A stretch of DNA of 64,000 nucleotides from Erpetoichthys calabaricus (Eukaryota > Chordata > Cladistia > Polypteriformes > Polypteridae). The DNA is taken from positions 166,243,312 to 166,307,311 of the forward strand of contig NC_041402.2 of NCBI RefSeq assembly GCF_900747795.2. Direction: 5' to 3'. Under the pieces are notes generated by a model. It was not told the origin of the DNA. It saw only the letters and a list, made by a program, of their open reading frames with translations, and made no database searches. Made by a program: the position numbers and the translations under genes. Below are positions 22,985-32,800 of this stretch, one piece after another. Every line of letters begins with the position of its first letter. The first letter of the stretch is position 1.

Positions 22985-24365
22985 TTCATTACATATGAAA
23001 GTATGCCAACCTTGCCAGTCTATTTGACCCATATACCCACATTGGGCCAAGCAAAACCCACCTACTATTAATTAAAGGTTTCCTTTTTCTCAAAAATAGG
23101 TGAAAATATTGGTGGCCCAATGGTATTTAGCCCTTTGTAGTGACCCTTAAACATCACAGGAAATCTCATTCATTATATATTATAGTGTGCCAACTTTGTC
23201 AGCGCTTTTGAGTCATTTACCTATGTTGGGCTAGACAAATCTCAAGTGAAAATTAACAAAGGCATCTCTTTTTTCTTGAATTTGTAGAAATTGTGGAATG
23301 TTTGCTTTTTAATCCTTGTGATGGACGGCCAGCAGTTCAACCCGGCCGGGACACCCAAAGATTGGTGGATGGGGGAAGGCAGCTGATTTGTGACACTGCC
23401 TCCCCTAGGTGGCAGCTTCCCTGCAGCTTAGTGGTGCCCCAGATTCCCGCAGGGCACAATGGGATCTGGAGTTCGGCTTCACAGCCCTACTGGGTATTTT
23501 GGGTGCCACCAGAAGACACTGCAGGGAGACTGGGGATTTTTACCTTCCGTATAGCCCAGAAGTACTCCCAAGTCATGGGCACAGAAGCCCTGAAGTACTT
23601 CCGGGCTGAAGAAGAAACTCAACTTCTCCAGCTGACCCAGAAGTGTAGGAATGTCACGTGAACAGAAGGACCAAAGCACTTTCGGGTCAAGAACTATATA
23701 AAGGACTGTTAGAGACCCTGCAAGCAAGCCGAAGTTGGGAGGTAGTAGGACAGAGCATGCTGGGAGGAGTGGAGGAGAGATTTGTGTGCTTTATTGTATT
23801 GTTGTTGTTATTATTATTATTATTATGACTTGCCTGTTTATGGTGGCAGAGATGCTTTTGGGCATGGAAAACAACGAGAAAATAATTAAATACCTTCGTG
23901 GTGATTTTACCCTGTGTTCAGTGTATCTGTCTGTTGAGTTGAAAGAGGCAACAGTGACCTCTAGTGTCTTACACCCTCTATAGTGTCCTCCAATCATCAA
24001 AATAAATCTCATTCATTAGATATTACTGTGCCACCTTTACCAGCCCATTTCATGTTGAGCTGGACAAAATTGAACTGCAACTTCACAAAGGCATCTTTCT
24101 TTTGTTGAAACTGTTAAAATTTGGGTGGCCCAATGACATTTAACTCATTATAATGCCATTTACACATCATAGTAAATCTCATTCATTACCCACATTGGGC
24201 CTGGAAAAACTCAACTGTTGTTCATCAAAGGCAACTATCTTTCTGTTATTGTTGAATAAGTAACTGCTTTGCACAAGGTATGTGAAAAAATACCTGTCTG
24301 GAAGCAAATAAATAGCCAGCCAAATGAGGAGCTGTGAAATAGTAGTCAACTTCAGCCTCATGATT
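22985..24365 (-). repeat. right arm of large inverted structure, interrupted by a solo LTR
   Basis: About three units of the ~187-bp repeat on the minus strand; the 'catca(c/a)a' junction recurs near 23150, 23995 and 24170. The first pair are 184 bp apart once the 661-bp LTR insertion is subtracted. The right end carries the same shortened unit and the same outer flank ('acttattca', 'cactttgcacaa', 'gcttc') as the left arm. Fewer units than the left arm. Confidence 0.7.
23313..23977 (+). mobile_element. solo LTR, family L (copy 2)
   Basis: A 657-bp unit at 23317-23973 beginning TGTGATGG and ending ACA, with TCCT on the left and CCCT on the right (one difference in the 4-bp duplication). The TATA-like stretch is at about 23695 and a polyadenylation-like T/A-rich region follows. 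No internal sequence, so it is a fossil solo LTR. It sits inside a unit of the right-arm repeat and is therefore younger than the array. Confidence 0.65.
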
Positions 24366-24579
24366 AGAAGAGGATAAATACTTGGGTATATAGCAGATTA
24401 GAGAAAAGTCAAGCTAATGAACTTCAGTATCTAAACCATTTAAAAATGAGTTGCAACTGCTGCTAGATATTATTGAGTGGCACTGTTATCTACCTTAAAA
24501 TGGAAAAGAGAACTCTGTGAAATGCACTGCAGAAGCAAGCCTGTCATAAAAGCAGTCAAAATATCCACCTTCCTTATTC

Positions 24580-24840
24580 TTCATGGGTTTATTATATGCA
24601 TTGTACTTCCAGGTGAGCACTCGTTGGTTGTCAGCTCTTATTCACACACAGCCTGCTCCCTATGACTTAAGACAAAATCACATCTTTTTGACATTGGCGG
24701 TGCGAGTCACAGACTACTTGGACTGAGTCATTGGGTATGTTACACTATGTGACTGGCAGTCATGGGGGCATGCCCTCCAGCTCGCTACAATTATCTAAGT
24801 GAAGCCTACAAACTGGAAAAGTTGTGAAATATGACATAGC
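24580..24840 (-). mobile_element. MITE-like repeat M1 (copy 2, partial)
   Basis: Read on the minus strand it matches copies 1 and 3: 'actgactcagtcca'-like text, 'gattttgtcttaagtcatag' and 'gctcacctggaagtacaatg'. The outer ends are not clear. Confidence 0.5.
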
Positions 24841-24849
24841 CTTTACTTT

Positions 24850-26415
24850 TTATTTATTTTCTTCCCATATAGTGCTTGAGGAAAAAGAACCTACTGATGC
24901 AGTATTTTAGAAATGTTTCAAAAGTTCTGAGCCTTATATATTAAATCCAATTTCTATGAACACTAATACACTTGTTAGAACATTCTTGAAGATTTTGTTT
25001 GCTAATCAAATATAACGTTTTGTTTTGATTGTGCAACCAGTCTTCTATGGTTGACTTGACATTTTTATTCTCGGCATAGCATGCCCATTAAAGTAGAGAA
25101 GCAGGTGGTAGTCACATAGGGTTTGACATAGAGAATAGTGAAGCTATAGCAATCTACAGTTCTGCAAAGCAGCCTTTGGAACCTGTACAGTATGTCATGA
25201 ATCAGAAGAGGGGATAACCAAAATATTTCCTCACCACTTTTCTCTGACTCACTTCTGCAAATAACAAAACAATCTATTGTGATACTGACTAGTTATTCAG
25301 GCCTTTGGAGCCATGTAGTCAGTAAAGAGTATGGCCATAGCATCATGAAAAAATATTTACATAATATTTCCCATGCTGGCCACAACCTTAATTTTCTTTG
25401 ATGTTAGAAAATCTCCAAGTTTCTATTGTTGTTTCTACTCTGCATCACAGTTGTGTGTCTTTATTTCTTCCCAAGTTGTAAAATTATTTATAAACTTATC
25501 CCAGTCCACATTCATTATATTTAGGTCCCCCTTGGAATATTAGATGCAGCTGTGATTCATCTGAAAAATCAATATTCCAGGTAAACAACATGCACAGACC
25601 TTGTTCACATTTAATTAATCATTAAGAACTGTTTCATCTGAGCCATAACACATGTCTATAGTGTCTAATTGTAATGTCACTTTTTATTTACCATTATGAT
25701 TTGGTTCATAGTGGCAACGGTTTCTCTTGTTGCCAATATTCGTGGCAAGCTATTCCTTCTTAGGCCATCTTCAGTAGTTCTCCTTCCACAACAGAATTTT
25801 GAGGCATGTCACTTGAAAGTGGCATATCAAAGGAGCTGGTACTTGTACATATTGCCTTGGTGAGAATGAATCTTCAAAGGTGTATTGCTTTTTAGCATTA
25901 GAACATCAGTGATATCATGATATTTAATTGGCAGTTTTTGACATCCATATTCTCACACACGTGAGCCTGGTGAGTGTGGAGAAGAAGGGAAATATGGACA
26001 CAACCTCTAAAAGGTCTCACATTTTTTTAGTGGACAGCAATGGACAACAATCCTTGATGGCACTTCAGCCCAAGTGATAGCCCTGATTTCAGGCCTCCAA
26101 TGTAAAAGTATGTTATTGGCACACATTGGCAGAGGATTCCTCGAACCTGAGGAGAAATATAAACAAATCAAGTACTGTTTCTTAAAGCTTGTTATGTTTT
26201 TAGCTTTGCCAGATTGAATTAAATGGGTGCCCTAAAACTTTCATCTGTTATTTTCATTTCTCTTTTATAATACTGATGTGGTTCAGAATCAAGAAACGAA
26301 AATATGAGCCACAAATACTAGAAATTTGCAATTTCCATAATTTACCACGCAGAAACTAGACTTTGACAATGTTTAAAGTCAGCACTGTAGAATGTTAATT
26401 TTCAAAGAAGCTGAT
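24850..26415. other. no gene recognised
   Basis: AT-rich sequence without exon-like frames, clear repeat ends or RNA genes. Confidence 0.4.
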
Positions 26416-26420
26416 TCCTG

Positions 26421-26806
26421 CCATTCAAAAAATTGTTATTGCATTATTTTCCAAGATTATTGCATTATTTCACAATAATTACAGCATTATTTAGAGAAAA
26501 GCCAAGCAAAATGACACCTTTTATTATTATAAAAGCATTATTTAGCAGAAGAATTTGAGAATAAGCTTCTGTACTAAACTATATTACCATATTAAAATAA
26601 AATGTCACTTGTCTACAAGCTATGTGCGCACTTAACCTATCCCTCAATAGGTGTCACTGGAAGACTAATGCATGCACATGTACAATGTTACTGGCAGCAG
26701 CAAGCTATATCTCTGGAAAATAATACAATTGTTTTGTGAAATAATGCAATACTTATGGCAAAATAATGCAATGCTTTTGCAAAATAATGCAATATTTTTT
26801 GAATGG
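26421..26806. mobile_element. MITE with 4+4 GCATTATTT terminal arrays
   Basis: The termini are inverted (CCATTCAAAAAAT on the left, its complement on the right). Each arm holds four variants of TTATTGCATTATTT, at about 26437, 26460, 26483 and 26534, mirrored as AAATAATGCAAT at about 26718-26795. The middle (26560-26715) recurs in diverged form at 38440-38680 without the arms. No coding region; superfamily unknown. Confidence 0.55.
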
Positions 26807-27780
26807 TAGTAATTTGCTTTCAGGTGGTTTTTCAGGTGATATATATATATATATATATATATATGTTGCATACTCTTTGCATTATTTGACAGTAAACTAT
26901 GCAACATTCTATGATCTGCTTCTCACAACTGAGGGCACTGTGGCGGATGTTAGCAGACTTGCTGGCCAACCACAAGCGTTACCTGGTAGGTAACCACCCA
27001 AATAATCAGATTGTGACACAGACTACGAATGCCGTGAATACATATAATTTTTTTTAGTTGCTTTGTGGCTTATGATGTTGTTTCTGGTATGGTTTTGTGC
27101 TTTATATATTTTCAGATGAAGCCTGATTATTCTGCTTTGATTTTTAAAAAGCTTGAAGTATTGCTAAACAATGTGAACAATCATAAGTCAAGCATTAAAG
27201 AAAATTAATGCAGTTTACTTGAATGTGTTGACCACTACTGATTCACCAATACCAATACAATGAAACCGAAAAAGCATACACAAAAATAATATGAACTTAA
27301 AGCAATATTACAAATTAAGTACAATTACTACAGATACATGTATTGTGTAAATCTGAAAAAATAATCACATATTTTTCCTTAATCAGTTGCATTATATAGA
27401 GTTACCTGACACGAGTATTAGTTTTGCCTGTGTACTTTATCACAAAAACCATGAGCAAAACATAAATATACCAGTAATGGCGATAACATGCAGTGAATAC
27501 ACTTGACTTGAGCATTCCTAGTTCTTATCCTCTTTCTCTGTACGTTTAACATTCGTTTGCTCAGAGGTTGATGTGCTTGCTGCTTCCTGACCAGCTCTTC
27601 TTTACTCCACCCTAGTGGCCTGCTGCTTCTCTTCTTTCGTCGGAATCTTTTCACATTATAACTGATTAAGTCAGTGTTTGTGCTGCAATTACCTAGTACG
27701 TTTTACTTAATTTTTCACTTAAGCTGGCATTTAAGTCTTCAATCTGCCTCATGAATGATTTAAGATATGAAGAGGAAGGG
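26807..27780. other. no gene recognised
   Basis: Includes a (TA)n run near 26839-26863. A minus-strand basic frame at 27418-27654 (KRFRRKKRSSRPLGW...) has no recognised domain or splice support and is not called. Confidence 0.35.
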
Positions 27781-28060
27781 GTAGTGACGGCAAAGGTGGT
27801 AGGAATGAGAACAGGGCCTGTACGCATGTGCAGCACGGCCGCGCTGCCGGTTGATTCTACAATAAAATAAAATAAAAATAAAATGAGGAATAAACTTGGA
27901 GGTCAATCATCACCCCAAAAAAGAACAGTAGACGTCACATAGTATATGTGTTCCAAATTTCAGGCCAATAGTTTGCGGTTTGCGAGCTACAGGTGATTTA
28001 AAATCCTGGACAGACAAACGGACAGCCACGGTAGCATATTATACAGTAAATAAAGATATA
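27780..28060 (+). repeat. unclassified dispersed repeat
   Basis: A GC-richer block ('cacggccgcgctgccggttg'), an (AAAAT)n-like stretch at 27862-27885, and 'gatttaaaatcctggacaga' then 'caaacggacagccacggtag' near 28000 read like the 3' region of a fish dispersed repeat. The family was not determined. Confidence 0.4.
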
Positions 28061-28794
28061 ACAATGTTCAAACATTGATAATAATACTGCCAAAATATTA
28101 CACAACTCTTAAAAGCAATAAATAAACTTACAAGCATTACTCTCAGAGGTTCAATGTAGGTTGATTAAATGAAACCGCATCACACTGTATAAAGGCAATA
28201 CCTTCAAAGGCTCAGTATAGGAGGATAGAATGAGAGCATATTTAGAATGAAATAAGATTGTTAATAACGATTGTTAATGACGAAATAAGATTCCATCATT
28301 ACAGAAAGCACCGCAAAGTCATGAAACTGATATTAATTGAGGTGGCACAGAGTCTGTGTAAGTGTCATGGTCATTTAAGGGATGAGGAAGGTTCAAGATT
28401 TGCTTGCATAATAAAACAAAACCCATTTTGAGCACCTGTGGTGCATAATGTCTCTTTTACACTGTTCATTCTTTTATCCCAAATGTGTACTGTTCCAGTT
28501 AATACAAGACACTTACTATTATACTAGTAATAGTACATTATGGGTTACTTAACCAATCAAAATTTTTTAAAATTTTTCTGAGCATAATATAGCCATACCT
28601 TTTTCACTTTAGATACAAACATACGAACATAAAGGCCATAATCTGAAGCACACTGGAAAGGGCAATGATAATCGAACAGATTACAAGTGAATGGTTGCCT
28701 GTGGAAAGAGAAAAAAATATATTAAATTGTATTCACTCATTTTTATATATTGCATGCCAGTGTTGTATATCCCAGATTGTTGTATATACTCACA

Positions 28795-28835
28795 AATTGA
28801 AACCCTGGGGACAAATAAAGTACTATCTAAATATG
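28795..28835 (+). repeat. short LINE 3' tail remnant
   Basis: 'ggggacaaataaagtactat' followed by 'ctaaa' resembles the AATAAAGTATCTA end of LINE-A and its relatives in diverged form. Confidence 0.35.
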
Positions 28836-28874
28836 TCTGGGAAAACTAAAATACAAAATAACTATACTGAGTCA

Positions 28875-29165
28875 TTTTCAAACTCGTTTAGTACAGAACA
28901 GGATTGTGGGGGTCTGCTAGAGCCTATCCCAGCTAGCGTACAGTGCAAGGCAAGAACAAATCCAGTCCATCACGGGGCAAACACACACACACCCCAACCA
29001 CACACTAGGGACAATTTAGCCTAGACCCATTTTGCCAATTATTTTCCTAACCTGCATGTCTTTGGACTGTAGGAGGAAACTGGAACACCAGGAGGAAACC
29101 CACTAGAACATGGGAAGAACATGCAAACTCCATGCAGTAAGGACCCAGGAGGTGAATCTTGAAAA
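28875..29165 (-). mobile_element. old SINE-A copy
   Basis: Antisense SINE text in order: 'agagcctatcccagctagc', 'cacacactagggacaattta', 'cctgcatgtctttggactgt', then 'gaagaacatgcaaactccat'. The copy is diverged and the tRNA head is largely lost. Confidence 0.75.
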
Positions 29166-29364
29166 TAACCACAGTACTGCACTGAAATATATGCATAGAA
29201 GTACTGTAAAGACTTTATTAGGTTCTAAAATCTTTCAGATGTTAATAAGTTGTAAGTATAGTGACATGGAAAGAGAGAAGAACACATTTTTAAAGCATAT
29301 CTGAAAAAAATAAATTCTTATGACTAAGAAAAAGCCCAGTCAAAATGGTTATCTGTGCCCTCTT

Positions 29365-29420
29365 TTATTAGATAGATAGATACTGTAAATACTATAATAA
29401 TCCCCAAGGGGAAATTCACA
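29365..29420 (-). repeat. LINE-A 3' tail remnant
   Basis: A few GATA units followed by 'ataatccccaaggggaaatt' and 'cacag', the antisense of the LINE-A 3' end. Very short insertion. Confidence 0.65.
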
Positions 29421-29950
29421 GTAATAATTAATATTCACAGTAATATTCAGTATTCTACAATTATTCTACACTGTAAAATGCAGCAAATGATTTTATGGAC
29501 TCTTGTTACAAATACTTGGTGATTAGATTAAACACAAAGGTAGCAATGTGCAGTGCCATGAAGGGACAGTAAGAAAAGAAAGTAAATAGGGACAGTTTTG
29601 ACACAGTTAATGATAATGAGTTCTATAATTGCTAAATATGAAATAAGACTGGCGCTATGCTATGCTAATAAAATAGGTCTTCATTTTTGATGTAATAAAG
29701 AAACTCATGGGGCAGTATAGTTGCCTAATAACTAAAAACCATGCTTCCATCCATTATCTCTTATATATATTTCTCTTCTGGTTCATCCTGCTTCCACTTC
29801 AAAACTGGTCCCGCCCACACGCAGCCTACACGGCATTTCTCGTTTCCTATTCGTCCTCTTCCATGTCATGCACTATACTAGCCTGCTGAGCATAATACAT
29901 CCAACAAGTACTCGAGGTGCTGCCACAACGTTAAAGTAGCTTTACCACCT

Positions 29951-30376
29951 TTGCGGGAACCACCTGTGTTTTTACAACAGCTTCTTACACAGCAAACATC
30001 AGAAGCTAAAAATTATCGTGAACACATTCGAGAATGCAACTCTTCTCTAGTGTTTGCTTCCATGGGTGCACAGATAACTCAACCTCCTGGCCACGGACCA
30101 TACTGTTTTAAAATACACGGGCAAATTTATCACTTCTACCTCTCCAGGATATGGACAGTTGTATGTTTTTGACACAGCGCAAGCTACTACAGTACGCTTA
30201 CAAAATAAAGCAAACTCTGCATGCAGCGAAAATGTACTTCTCCAGCTAGATTTCATACTCAGAACCATCAACCCCTTCGCTAAATCATACAAACACATGC
30301 ATGAAATCGCTCAGTCCAATCCAATAGCATCTGTACGAATGGTTTTCAAGGAAAACCCTAGACAGGATTTACGATG
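29951..30376 (+). pseudogene. Helitron protein N-terminal region (broken)
   Basis: Two frames (29951-30172 and 30159-30377) read as consecutive parts of a Helitron protein: 'PPVFLQQLL', 'NSSLVFASMGAQI', 'GHGPYCFKIHGQIYHF', then 'YGQLYVFDTAQAT' and 'NPFAKSYKHM'. The switch of frame near 30.16 kb and a stop at 30377 break it. Comparable text in Helitron proteins runs as one frame up to the Rep domain. Confidence 0.65.
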
Positions 30377-30506
30377 ATACAATGCCCCAACATGTCACAC
30401 TGATGCTGCGGCGATTTTTGTCGGAGAAGATGGCGAAACGCCTGCCGAAAGGGACATTTGCATCTATCCCATAGGCAACTCCTGTAAACAGATTTCCACG
30501 CTAAAT

Positions 30507-31007
30507 ATGAATTGCGATCCCATGGTTTACTCACTTTTATTCCCTTATGGAGACATTGGCTGGCACAAAGATTTACAACATGTTCCCGATAAAAGAACCG
30601 CCAAGCGAATAAGGCTTACTCAATGCCAATTTTATGCGTACAGATTAGCAATGAGGAATACATTTAGTATTTTGCACACCAGCGGCAAATTATTCCAACA
30701 GTACATCGTAGATGCGTATATTAAAACAGAGGGCGCGCGTCTCAACTATCTCAGATTACATCAACAAGATCTGCGCGTGGAACTATTAGACGCACTGCAA
30801 GCAAACGCTGAAAATAACTACGTACGTGTAGGTAAAATGATCATTTTACCGTCCACAAGATACATGCAACAAAACTATCAGGATGCCATGGTCATAGTAC
30901 GTAAATTCGGAAAGCCTGATTTATTTATCACTTTCACGTGTAATCCTGCTTGGCCGGAAATTCTACATGCACACTGCGCCTTTCAAGAAGTATTTATTTC
31001 TTCTTGA
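30507..31007 (+). pseudogene. Helitron Rep (helicase-like N-terminal) domain fragment
   Basis: A 166-residue frame with the hallmark text of the Helitron helicase-like N-terminal domain: 'DPMVYSLLFPYGDIGWH', 'FQQYIVDAYIKTEGARLNYL', 'PSTRYMQQNYQDAM', and 'KFGKPDLFITFTCNPAWPEI', the start of the rolling-circle (HUH) nuclease domain. The family's protein would continue through the HUH histidines, the Rep tyrosines and a Pif1-type helicase for over 1000 residues. Here the frame diverges after 'HAHCAFQEV' and ends at 31007, 73 bp before the element's right terminus. The upstream pieces in other frames belong to the same protein. It cannot encode a working transposase. Confidence 0.75.
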
Positions 31008-31080
31008 TTTCTGAATTCCTTTCTCACCGTTTTCCGTTCCTATTCTTACACCGCTTTATGCTACGGCGGACGTCGGCTAG

Positions 31081-32488
31081 TTTTAATTAATCTGGCTATT
31101 TTAGGAATAGATGTTTCCTATACATATCTCTGGTTATAATGTGTATAAGTAATACAATATTTATAAATGGTTACTAACCCTCCTCTATTCTGTTTCTCTT
31201 CTCGTATCTGGATGTGGTGCTTGGTGCCACTGCCCTACTCCCAGGTGGGTCGTCAGTCTATGAAAAAGTCATGTTGTATAAAGGAACATTGGAATCACTG
31301 GATGGAAATTTTCTCTCATTAAATTGGACAGCCAAGCACAGACTTCACTATAGAGTGCCCAGGAGAGGGTAGGCAGGTAGTGGGCCAAGAACTTCACTCT
31401 GATTATGTCTGACTTTGTTTTTGACTTTCTTTTTTACAATTTTAACTTCTTCCATTGTCAACTGGTTGTAGATCATCAATTAATTAATGAACAGATATTG
31501 TTGGTTGCCATTTATGTTTAATCTATTTCTTCTTTATTCTCTGTGTGTTTTAGCAAATCTCTATTTTTATATGTACTAGTTTTGTATTTAGTAATTAGTA
31601 TAATGTTGTTCACAGTGCTATGTTTCTGCACACAGACAACAGCGCAGTATAAAAATAACTTGTAATTGTAATTACAAATGTATAATATAGATAAAGGACT
31701 GATATAGAAACACATTGAACAGTAAGGGTTACAGAGCTAAGCCCTCTGAAAGAATCATGGTATCAAAGACCATTGGAGATTTATGAGATTATACAGCAGG
31801 AAACTTTTATTTGGTAGATTAAAGAAAAGTTAGTCCAGAACAGTGCTATTGATAAGTAAAGATATTTTTGAAGTTTCTCTAGAGATTAACATTTCTCTGA
31901 AATCTTGCTAGTGTTCTTTGTAAATTACAAGATATTACCTTAAGGCTGTATTGTTCTGTAAAGTAATCCAAAGAGAAAAGAAAGCAACAGTAACCATACA
32001 TGACATACAATAATGGACCACACAATGAAATAACTTTAATGGGCAGTGTCCTGCCACTCCATCATGAATCCACAATCCTGATTTGGATTGAGGATTGAAA
32101 CTGTTAATATGATTTTAGAAGAATTTCCCTTGAGTCTGTATTTAATGTATTCAACTACACTTGCAACTTTACTGGCTTCTTTTTATACTTTAATTTTTTT
32201 CCAATATACCTCAGTAAATATGTTGATACCATAAGGGATATACAGAAACTACAGTATGTCTTGGCATATCACCAAACAATATGAATATGTAAAAGAAGTT
32301 AACCGAAACCAGAATGCCATAGGCTCATGTTACTGATGCACTCTGCTGTCCTGAACATATTGAAAAAAGTACAAAATAAAAATGGGATATCCATACCAGC
32401 ATCAGTATGTGCTTAATTTGAATATCTCTATCCACTAACAATTCTTAATTGTTTCAAATTCTCTGAAAAATGAATAATTTATCTGTAC
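31081..32488. other. no exon recognised; should hold 3' exons of the Ig gene if it continues
   Basis: AT-rich DNA downstream (on the minus strand) of the last Ig exon. A membrane or tail exon is expected but none could be supported. A weakly hydrophobic minus frame at 31518-31715 is not convincing. Confidence 0.35.
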
Positions 32489-32800
32489 CTTCAACTGCCC
32501 GTATGTAGATAGTCACATTAATTGTGCCATAACTGTTGTTTGCGACACATCTGTAGAAGCCTTCATTCTCTTTTGTCATGTGTTCTATGACCAAAATATG
32601 TCCATCACTTCCCACATGAGACTTGGTAGAGTTTATATAGCCTTCTTTTTCATGAAACCACATAACTGAAGGCTCAGGATTACCATTGGCTGAGCACAAC
32701 AACACAGTGTGGGAGTGTTTGGGAATCTCCAAGGATTTCCATGAGTTATTTAGATTGCCAAACCTTTGTAAAGATGTCACATTCAGAGTCTGAGGTCCAT
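32489..32800 (-). CDS. Ig gene exon: I/C2-like domain
   Basis: 104 codons after a (T)n AG acceptor, ending GAAG|GTACAG. Key text: 'HTVLLCSANGNPEPSVMWF', 'DGHILVIEHMTKENEGFYRC' and 'VANNSYGTINVTIYI', i.e. cysteine, tryptophan and the D-x-G/E-x-Y-x-C motif of an I-set domain. The YRC...YG.....V ending is typical of CD22-like and other multi-Ig receptors. Confidence 0.75.

Larger units (their letters stand above)
29757..31080 (+). mobile_element. Helitron, internally deleted, both termini visible
   Basis: The left end starts TCTCTTATATATA after host A (29756). The right end is CTAG (31077-31080) followed by host T, with a short GC hairpin (CCGC...GCGG, 31051-31068) just before it. This A|TC...CTAG|T layout is the Helitron rule. 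In between lie the Helitron Rep/helicase-like N-terminal domain pieces, but no helicase, so the element lost its 3' coding part and is non-autonomous. Confidence 0.75.

Noticed and set aside
27418-27654. Basic minus-strand frame that might be a receptor tail
   Set aside because: No ITIM/ITAM-like motif, no acceptor in the right phase that I could support, and 5 kb from the last Ig exon.
31518-31715. Weakly hydrophobic minus frame as a membrane exon of the Ig gene
   Set aside because: The hydrophobic stretch is interrupted by polar residues (NYNYK), and no convincing phase-1 acceptor was found.
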